Shown: positions 58,446-64,000 of the stretch, piece after piece
How positions within the stretch are numbered: position 1 is the first letter of the stretch
How the letters are laid out: each line of letters begins with the position of its first letter
Source of the DNA: Archangium violaceum Cb vi76
GTDB lineage: Bacteria > Myxococcota > Myxococcia > Myxococcales > Myxococcaceae
Direction: 5' to 3'
Length of the DNA: 64,000 bases
Assembly: GCF_000733295.1 (NCBI RefSeq)
Contig: NZ_JPMI01000156.1
Location: 1-64,000 of the forward strand
Made by a program: the position numbers and the translations under genes
Notes under the pieces: generated by a model
The model's input: only the letters and a program-made list of their open reading frames with translations
What the model was told of the DNA's origin: nothing
Database searches by the model: none

Positions 58446-59003
58446 GTGTACTACCTCCTCAAAGATGACATACGCACCGTGGGACGCTGGCACCTGAGCC
58501 ATCCCGTCGATGAACACGGCGAGAAGGTCAATCCCTGGCAGTTCACCAGGAGCCAATGGTTCGAGTCTCAGGAGACCATCCATTTTCCCGTGAAGCCCGA
58601 CGGACTGGCCTTGGAGTTCACCCTGGATGCCTTTCTGACTCCCGTGGTCCACGGCCGCGTTGTCCATCTTTTCGAGCGAATGGGTATCCAGGAGGTGCAG
58701 TTCATCTCCATCCAGGTCGAGGGCCATTCCGAGTCCTATTTCATCCTCAATACCCTGCGAGTCATCCGCTGCATCGACGACGCCCGGTGCGAGGAGGTGC
58801 AATACTGGAAGCCTGAGGACGGCGAGCCCGAGAAAGTGGGCGAGTATCGGCTTGTCGCGGGCCTGCGCATCGACCCGGCGATGGTCGAAGGAGCCCGTAT
58901 CTTCCGTCCCTGGGGTTGGCCGCTGGCACTCCTTCTCTCCGAGGAACTCAAGCAGGCCCTGGAGGCTGAGCACATCACCGGCACGCGGTTCGTCGAGGTA
59001 TGA
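58446..59003 (+). CDS. Imm11-type (DUF1629) immunity protein, copy 1
   Basis: The product has 185 residues. It is a clear paralogue of the proteins at 60283 and 62211: GRWHL near the start, NPWQF, FPVKPDG, VVHGR, QEVQFI, FILNTLRVIRCIDDARCEEV and the C-terminal ITGTRFVEV. This is the Imm11/DUF1629 pattern of soluble immunity proteins in myxobacteria and other bacteria. The first two or three codons have been lost by the deletion upstream, and the GTG at 58446 in VYYLLKDD now serves as start. It is an orphan, without a cognate toxin. Confidence 0.85.
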   Translation: MYYLLKDDIRTVGRWHLSHPVDEHGEKVNPWQFTRSQWFESQETIHFPVKPDGLALEFTLDAFLTPVVHGRVVHLFERMGIQEVQFISIQVEGHSESYFILNTLRVIRCIDDARCEEVQYWKPEDGEPEKVGEYRLVAGLRIDPAMVEGARIFRPWGWPLALLLSEELKQALEAEHITGTRFVEV

Positions 59004-59023
59004 GGCGGCGCTTGGGCTGTCCT

Positions 59024-59160
59024 CACCCGACGCCTCCATTCACACTTCAGGCAGGCGAACACGCCCAGCGTGAATGGCCCGCGCAGCAGCCCGGCCTCAT
59101 CCAGTCGCGGTGTCCGCTCCTTCTTCAGTTCCGCCGACGCCGCTGCCTCAGGAACTGGGC
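59024..59160 (-). pseudogene. remnant of an IS transposase C-terminus
   Basis: On the minus strand the segment encodes ELKKERTPRLDEAGLLRG then PFTLGVFACLKCEWRRRV. This resembles the end of a common transposase type that reads W..LLRR.F..DV..C..CGGR.RV. The second Cys pair is lost (KCEWRR for CGGR), and no intact upstream part exists. It marks a past insertion inside the immunity cluster. The match is by eye. Confidence 0.5.
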
Positions 59161-59241
59161 TCGCCTTTTGTGGCTTGCTCGAAGCTCGGGTTGATCGGAC
59201 GAAGCAATTGCTGGATGTTGTGCCCTGAATCGGAGGCAATC

Positions 59242-59826
59242 ATGGACGTTCCGCAACTGCTCTCGGCGTCACCGCTACGCGTCTTTGAGTGGGCAACAGG
59301 GAAAACGGACGCCGAAGTCGTGCGGATCGTCCTGAACGCCTCTCTCTTCATCCATCCGAGCGTGGTGCGTCGGAAGCCCGTCATGCTTCCCGACTGTGTG
59401 CGTACATCGAATGCGCATCACCCGGGCAAGAAGAAGGGCGACGTCTCCGACTGGAAGGGGCGGCAAGTCAAGGTCTGCGACAACACGACTGCGAGGGTTG
59501 CCTTTGGTCGGTACATTGGCCGTTCGATGAATGGGGAGAATCGTGAGGTGGCGGTGGGCTGGGAAGTGGCGCACATCTGGGCCACGGTCCACGACCCTCA
59601 GTACTTCACCGCCGGCTGGAACATGTACCTGATCCCGGGCTTTCTCCGAGTCCTCACGGAGGAGCAAGCTCAGATGCCGCTATTCGCGAAGTGCCTTCAG
59701 TTCGTTGCCTGGAACCTGTTCTTCAAGGACCCGGTGGCTGAGCCTGCGACACCGCCGGCGCGACCGTCGAATGATGTTCCCGAGTGGCTCATCACTTTTG
59801 AACCGAGGTTCGCTAGCGCGACCTGA
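59242..59826 (+). CDS. unknown protein in the toxin/immunity cluster
   Basis: The product has 194 residues. I do not recognise it. The N-terminal part has RVFEWATGKTDAEVVRIVLN; the middle is basic (HHPGKKKGDVSDWKGRQVKV); the C-terminal half has AHIWATVHDPQYFTAGWNMY then LIPGFLRVLTEEQ. His, Asn and Trp residues in that stretch might form a nuclease site, but the pattern is not a recognised HNH. It lacks a signal peptide. GGAGG before ATG 59242 supports translation. Its place between two Imm11 copies suggests an accessory, displaced toxin tip, or cargo gene. Confidence 0.65.
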   Translation: MDVPQLLSASPLRVFEWATGKTDAEVVRIVLNASLFIHPSVVRRKPVMLPDCVRTSNAHHPGKKKGDVSDWKGRQVKVCDNTTARVAFGRYIGRSMNGENREVAVGWEVAHIWATVHDPQYFTAGWNMYLIPGFLRVLTEEQAQMPLFAKCLQFVAWNLFFKDPVAEPATPPARPSNDVPEWLITFEPRFASAT

Positions 59827-59838
59827 GGTGGAAATGAC

Positions 59839-60168
59839 ATGCCGAGAAGACTGGTGCTCCTGGTTGCGCATCCAGAGGACGAGCAGACCTACGAGAACGG
59901 TTGGAATGAGATGAACGACCAGCTTGAGTTCATCACGACGAACCGGAAGATCCTCAACCAATGTCTGGATGCGTTGGATGGCGGCGACGAGTGGGTCTAT
60001 GTGCAGAGAATGGAATACGGTCGTTGCAAGAGCAGAATCATCGGACGGGTAAAGGTAGCGCAGGTCGACGAGTCCGCGATGCGCGTACGGTTCGAGAACT
60101 GGGAAACCTATGACGCCGCGCCCTCCCGCGCGTTCGGAGGTTCTACCTTTGCCGAATTTCCCGAGTGA
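59839..60168 (+). CDS. small unknown protein in the toxin/immunity cluster
   Basis: The product has 109 residues and is soluble, of mixed alpha/beta type. Notable stretches are LVLLVAHPEDEQTYENGWNE, WVYVQRMEYGRCKSRIIGRV and ENWETYDAAPSRAFGGSTFA. It starts 12 bp after the previous gene with a GAGGTGG ribosome site, so the two are co-transcribed, as expected for a toxin/antitoxin-like or enzyme/partner pair. No family is recognised. Confidence 0.65.
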   Translation: MPRRLVLLVAHPEDEQTYENGWNEMNDQLEFITTNRKILNQCLDALDGGDEWVYVQRMEYGRCKSRIIGRVKVAQVDESAMRVRFENWETYDAAPSRAFGGSTFAEFPE

Positions 60169-60282
60169 CCAGGCAGTACTCCATGAGCTACCGGCCGGAG
60201 CATGAGAAGGGATGAATGTCCGGTGGGTCCCGGCGCCGCCGGCTGGCGACGCGTTACCTGGTCTGATGATGAAACGAGCGGT

Positions 60283-60846
60283 ATGCTCAAACATTTCGAT
60301 TTGAAAGATGACAGATACCATCGGGGGCGCTGGCATCTGGGAAGTCCCAGGGATGAGCAGAGGCAGCGAATCGACCCCTGGCAGTTTTTCAAGGGTAGAT
60401 GGCTTGATCTTCAGGGAACAATCCGCTTTCCGGTGAAGCCTGATGGGGTGGAATTGGACTTCTGTTGGGCTGCGGTCTCCATCCCCGTGGTGCACGGCCG
60501 CTTCGTCCAACTCTTCGAGCGTCTGGGCGTCCAGGACGTGCAGTTCATCCCAGCTCAGGTCGAGGGGCACGCCGGGCCCTTCTTCATCCTCAACACGCTG
60601 CGCACCCTCCGCTGCATCGACGATGCCCGGTGCGAGGAGGTGCAGTACTTCAAGCCCGAGGACGAGCAGCCCGAGAAGGTGGGCGAGTACAAGTACATCG
60701 CGGGCCTGCGCATCGACCCGGCGAGGGTGGGTGATGCCCGCGTCTTCCGTGCCTGGGGTTGGACGGGCTCGCTCATCATCTCCGAGGACCTCAAGCAGGC
60801 GCTGGAGGCCGAGCGCATCACCGGCACGCGGTTCGTCGAAGTGTGA
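60283..60846 (+). CDS. Imm11-type (DUF1629) immunity protein, copy 2
   Basis: The product has 187 residues. ATG 60283 aligns with the start of copy 3 (KHFDLKDDRYHRGRWHL against RYFELEDDLYHPGRWHL). It shares DPWQFFKGR, VVHGRFVQLFERLGVQDVQF, FILNTLRTLRCIDDARCEEV and ITGTRFVEV. It precedes the intact toxin by 46 bp, so it could protect against that toxin together with copy 3 or against a lost toxin. A longer frame from 60202 has no support. Confidence 0.88.
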   Translation: MLKHFDLKDDRYHRGRWHLGSPRDEQRQRIDPWQFFKGRWLDLQGTIRFPVKPDGVELDFCWAAVSIPVVHGRFVQLFERLGVQDVQFIPAQVEGHAGPFFILNTLRTLRCIDDARCEEVQYFKPEDEQPEKVGEYKYIAGLRIDPARVGDARVFRAWGWTGSLIISEDLKQALEAERITGTRFVEV

Positions 60847-60892
60847 GGGGGCAGTGGCGATTTCCTCACGAGGTCATGCATGCTGAGGGAGC

Positions 60893-62194
60893 ATGAGAGC
60901 GTGCTCCTGGCGGCGCATGGGCGTGGCCCTGTGGTGGCTGTTGTGGGTGTCGTGTGTCCCGTCCCCGGAGGTGTGGCCTCCGGAGGGGCGGAGAGCGGCG
61001 CGGCCCTCGGTGGTGCGGACGAGCACGTTGCCCGGAGGCGCACTGCGGCTGGCCTTCGAGCCGATGGCCGTTGACCTCGCACTGGAGCGGGTGAGGGTGG
61101 AGGAGGCGAGGTCGGTGCTCGCGGCCTTCCATGCGTCCCTGCCGCGAGCAGAGGGCCGGCGCTTCCGGCTGGTGAGGACGTCGACGGAGCCGGGGCCGGA
61201 AGAGTGGGAGCGGCGGCTGAGGGAGGAGTTCATGTCCGGGTTCGGAGCGCCGGAGGTGGCGCTGCCTGGAGCCCTGGAGACGAGCCAACTCCTCATGGCG
61301 CTGAAGTTGTCGCCCCGCTACATGGGCGAAGGCGTGCGGGAGGCGGCGAGGGAGCTGTTCAGCTCGCGCGTCTTCCTGACGAGCGTGGGGCTGTCGGTGC
61401 TGGTGTACTTCACGGCGTGGCTGGTGCCCGAGCCGGTGTTCAGCAAGGCGTGGGTGGCGACGTGGACGCTGAGGCTGGCGCTGGCGGTGGGGGCGGTGGA
61501 GTTGAGCCGGTTCGCGCATGCGTGCGTGAGGCTGTACCAGGAGGCGCAGGCGGCGAGGACGGAGGAGGAGTTGGAGGCGGTGGCGGAGCGCTTCGGCAAG
61601 GCGGTGGGGGGCACGGGGCTGAGGGTGATGATGCTGGTGGCGAGCATGGGAGTGGCCAAGGGGTTGCCCGAGGTGCCGAGCGGAGGGCTCGGGGCGTTGC
61701 TGCGCTGGCCCCGGTTCGCGCTGCCCGAGGGGCTGTCGATGGGGGGCGCGCAAACGGTGCAGATGGTGGCCGATGGCACCGTTGTCGTGACAGGAGTGGC
61801 GGCGGGCACGGCGGCGGCTTCCTCGGTGGGCAGCGCGTGCACGGACGGCGCCGAGAGCCAGGAGGGCTACCACTGGCACCACCTGGCCACGAACAAGAAT
61901 GAAATCTCGACGGTTTCCGGAGGGCCCTGGACGCCCAGGTTCGAGCAACTCTTCGAGTTGGCGGGGATGAGCCTGGATGCAGCGGAGAATCTCGTCTACC
62001 TCAAGGGCCACAGGGGACCTCACCCCGAGGCATACCATAGAGAGGTATATAGGACGCTTGCCTCGGCGACTGAAGACTGCGGGTCCCTCTCTCAATGCAG
62101 GAGCAAGCTCGCTGAGGCACTCCAGAGAATCGCTAGAGAGGTCTGCACTCCTGGCTCACGACTCCATACGCTCGTGACAAAGTCGCAGGATTGA
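60893..62194 (+). CDS. SitA-like lipoprotein toxin with AHH/HNH nuclease tip
   Basis: The product has 433 residues. The lipoprotein signal (MGVALWWLLWVSC) ends at a Cys at about residue 21. A variable central region follows, with long hydrophobic helices at about 165-205 (VFLTSVGLSVLVYFTAWLV) and near 300 (VVVTGVAAGTAAASSVG). The last 115 residues are an AHH-type nuclease: YHWHHLATNKN, then LFELAGMSLDAAENLVYLKG and HRGPHPEAYHREVY. In Myxococcus, SitA lipoprotein toxins move between cells by TraA/B-dependent outer-membrane exchange, and an adjacent gene gives immunity. The Imm11 gene 16 bp downstream fits that role. Confidence 0.88.
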   Translation: MRACSWRRMGVALWWLLWVSCVPSPEVWPPEGRRAARPSVVRTSTLPGGALRLAFEPMAVDLALERVRVEEARSVLAAFHASLPRAEGRRFRLVRTSTEPGPEEWERRLREEFMSGFGAPEVALPGALETSQLLMALKLSPRYMGEGVREAARELFSSRVFLTSVGLSVLVYFTAWLVPEPVFSKAWVATWTLRLALAVGAVELSRFAHACVRLYQEAQAARTEEELEAVAERFGKAVGGTGLRVMMLVASMGVAKGLPEVPSGGLGALLRWPRFALPEGLSMGGAQTVQMVADGTVVVTGVAAGTAAASSVGSACTDGAESQEGYHWHHLATNKNEISTVSGGPWTPRFEQLFELAGMSLDAAENLVYLKGHRGPHPEAYHREVYRTLASATEDCGSLSQCRSKLAEALQRIAREVCTPGSRLHTLVTKSQD

Positions 62195-62210
62195 GGAGCC
62201 AACGAGAATC

Positions 62211-62774
62211 ATGCCCAGGTACTTCGAGCTGGAGGATGACCTCTACCATCCGGGTCGCTGGCACTTGAGGAGCCCCCTGGATGAGCAAGGGGAGCGAATC
62301 AACCCCTGGCAGTTCTTTAAAGGCAGGCAACTCGAGCTCCAGGGATTGGTCCGCCTGCCCGTCAAGCCGGATGGGGTGGCGTTGGATTTCAGCTGGGCCG
62401 GAGTTTCCATCCCCGTGGTGCATGGCCGCTTCGTCCAGCTCCTCGAGCGTCTAGGCGTCCAGGACGTGCAGTTCATCCCGGTTCAGGTCGAGGGCCACGC
62501 CGGGCCCTTCTTCATCCTCAACACGCTGTGCACCATCCGCTGTATCGATGATGCCCGGTGCGAGGAGGTGCATTACTGGATGCCGGAGGATGGTCAGCCG
62601 GAGAAGGTGGGACGGTACCGGGTCGTCGCGGGCCTGCGCATCGACCCGACCAAGGTGGGCGACGCGCGCATCTTCCGCACCTGGGGCTGGTCACAAGGTC
62701 TCATCGTCTCCGAGGAGCTCAAGCAGGCCCTGGAGGCCGAGCGCATCACCGGCACCCGCTTTGTCGAGGTGTGA
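62211..62774 (+). CDS. Imm11-type (DUF1629) immunity protein, copy 3 (cognate)
   Basis: The product has 187 residues. This copy lies directly behind the AHH toxin, with GAGGAGCC before the ATG, so it is the most likely cognate immunity protein. The chain is close to copy 2 throughout: NPWQFFKGR, VVHGRFVQLLERLGVQDVQF, CIDDARCEEVHYWMPEDGQ and ITGTRFVEV. Differences are concentrated at residues about 55-62 and 125-160, which may be the toxin contact face. It has no signal peptide, as expected for an inhibitor of a nuclease that reaches the cytoplasm. Confidence 0.9.
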   Translation: MPRYFELEDDLYHPGRWHLRSPLDEQGERINPWQFFKGRQLELQGLVRLPVKPDGVALDFSWAGVSIPVVHGRFVQLLERLGVQDVQFIPVQVEGHAGPFFILNTLCTIRCIDDARCEEVHYWMPEDGQPEKVGRYRVVAGLRIDPTKVGDARIFRTWGWSQGLIVSEELKQALEAERITGTRFVEV

Positions 62775-63042
62775 GCGGGCATTCCCCACGGCCCCGGATT
62801 GCTTTTGGCCCGGACCGCGTTTATTTCTATGGAACGATGGTTCTCCTGACGTGCCAGCGTCGATTTAGCCGCCCCCCGAGCCCCACCAGGCGCCGGGAGG
62901 CCGTGCTGCGTCGCTAGCCCGTTCTCCCTTCGCGGATCGCCTCTCGGCGTGACGCTCGCCTGGACCAGGGGTCCGGGGGGTGTCCGAGCGTCCCGGCGTC
63001 TCCTGACGCCGCCTCCTTCCACTCCAGCCCGAGAGCCCTTCC

Positions 63043-64000
63043 ATGTCCGTCTGCATCCTCAGCACCGACGCCGTCCGCCGTGCCCTCTCCATCCGCGACT
63101 TGACCGATTCCTCCGCCGGCCCTCATGCCATGCAGCGTCTCGTCGAGGACGTGCTCGCCGCCCTCCGTGACACCTGGCGCTGCGATGTCCTCCTGCACCG
63201 GCGCAGCCCCATCGTCTCCGTCTCCGACAACTACGACCGGCTGCGCTACCCGCCCGACGGCGCCGCCCGCGACGCCCGCTACACCCGCTACGTCTGTGAC
63301 ACCGCCCTGCTGCGCACCCAGACCTCGGCGATGATTCCTCCGCTGTTGCGCCAGCTCGCCGCCTCGCCCCGTTCTCCCGGCGACGTGCTGCTCGCCTGTC
63401 CCGGGCTCGTCTACCGCCGCGACTGCATCGACCGGCTCCACACCGGTGAGCCCCACCAGATGGACCTCTGGCGCATCCGCCATGGCGCGCCACTCGGGGT
63501 CCAGGAACTGCTCCACCTGGTGGAGACCGTGGTGCGCGCCCTGCTCCCCGGCCGAGAGCTGCGCACCACTCCCTCCCAGCACCCCTACACCACCAATGGG
63601 CTCCAACTGGACGTCCGCCACGACGGCGAGTGGGTGGAGATCGGCGAGTGCGGCCTGGCCCACCCCGAGCTGCTCGCCGACAGCGGCCTGGACCCGTCAC
63701 GCGTCTCGGGGCTCGCCATGGGGCTCGGGATGGATCGCATCCTCATGTTGCGCAAGGGCCTGGACGACATCCGCCTGCTGCGCGCCGAGGACCCGCGCAT
63801 CGCCTCGCAGCTGCTCGACCTGGAGCCGTACCGCGAGGTCTCCTCCATGCCCGCCGTCCGCCGCGACCTGTCTCTCGTGCTCGAGGGTGATACCACCCAC
63901 GAGGAGCTCGGAGACAGGGCGCGCGCCGCGCTCGGCGAACAGGCCGGCGTGGTGGAGTCCGTCGAGGTGCTCTCGGAGACGCCCTACGAGTCCCTGTCGC
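63043..64000 (+). CDS. PheS-like class II tRNA-synthetase paralogue with FDX-ACB domain (partial, runs off the window)
   Basis: At least 319 codons are open to the window end. Class II motifs are visible: motif 2 (VYRRDCIDRLHTGEPHQMDL) and motif 3 (SGLAMGLGMDRILMLRKGL). From about residue 265 an FDX-ACB anticodon-binding domain starts (AVRRDLSLVLEGDTTHEELG). A catalytic core and FDX-ACB on one chain is the mitochondrial PheRS layout, whereas bacterial PheRS splits them between PheS and PheT. A housekeeping alpha-beta pair would lack this, so it is probably an accessory ligase, perhaps the uncharacterised PheS-related (SrmL) group. ATG 63043 begins a natural N-terminus. Confidence 0.75.
   Translation, partial: MSVCILSTDAVRRALSIRDLTDSSAGPHAMQRLVEDVLAALRDTWRCDVLLHRRSPIVSVSDNYDRLRYPPDGAARDARYTRYVCDTALLRTQTSAMIPPLLRQLAASPRSPGDVLLACPGLVYRRDCIDRLHTGEPHQMDLWRIRHGAPLGVQELLHLVETVVRALLPGRELRTTPSQHPYTTNGLQLDVRHDGEWVEIGECGLAHPELLADSGLDPSRVSGLAMGLGMDRILMLRKGLDDIRLLRAEDPRIASQLLDLEPYREVSSMPAVRRDLSLVLEGDTTHEELGDRARAALGEQAGVVESVEVLSETPYESLS

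Overview
The window looks like a chromosome segment of a fruiting myxobacterium of the Cystobacterineae (Archangium/Cystobacter-like). The case rests on very high GC, a giant secreted metalloprotease with a MYXO-CTERM-like tail, a DUF2381 protein beside a Ser/Thr kinase, several eukaryotic-type kinases, MopE-like calcium-motif proteins and lipoprotein toxins of the SitA kind. The genus is inferred, not proven.

Layout. 0-6.5 kb: envelope or secreted proteins of unknown role, a GAF/PAS histidine kinase, a PEBP-family protein and a methyltransferase. 6.5-10.3 kb: a decaying lipoprotein-toxin/immunity locus. Its toxin frame is split by an in-frame stop, and a 107-bp-arm palindrome carrying an ORF-degenerate group II intron sits between toxin and putative immunity gene. 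10.4-12.4 kb: an ArsR repressor / SdpI-like / CPBP protease operon with a perfect operator palindrome. 12.4-14.8 kb: envelope proteins. 14.9-17.7 kb: an F0-only ATP synthase operon (accessory subunits, a, c, b) followed by ychF. 19.4-21 kb: a lipoprotein / HEAT-repeat pair that resembles a toxin/immunity couple. 21-28 kb: HTH-citrate synthase, cupin, coiled-coil protein, Rieske oxygenase with divergent TetR, a receiver domain and a DUF2062 protein. 28-34.8 kb: an M36 metalloprotease of about 2230 residues with 11 Ig-like repeats.

35-37.7 kb: a lipoprotein, and a LysR / aldo-keto reductase divergent pair. 37.76-45.79 kb: an integrated island bounded by two copies of a 20-bp REP-type sequence. 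It carries small HTH proteins, DUF2381, an active-type kinase, two XRE regulators, a predicted pseudokinase and a truncated tyrosine recombinase; a 12-bp word recurs seven times inside it. 46-53.5 kb: DUF5995, a kinase/cyclase/AAA giant and a CHASE hybrid histidine kinase.

53.7-58.3 kb: an operon of a CoA-acylating semialdehyde dehydrogenase, a GTP-cyclohydrolase-II-like URC1, URC4 (DUF1688) and uracil phosphoribosyltransferase. It reads as a complete-looking URC-type uracil catabolic unit. 58.3-62.8 kb: a SitA-like cluster with one intact AHH-nuclease lipoprotein toxin, the leader remnant of a second, three Imm11-type immunity paralogues, two unknown genes and a transposase scar. The window ends inside a PheS-like class II synthetase paralogue.

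The most unusual features are the three lipoprotein-toxin loci at different stages of decay or duplication, the palindrome/intron insertion, and the island with its private repeat word.
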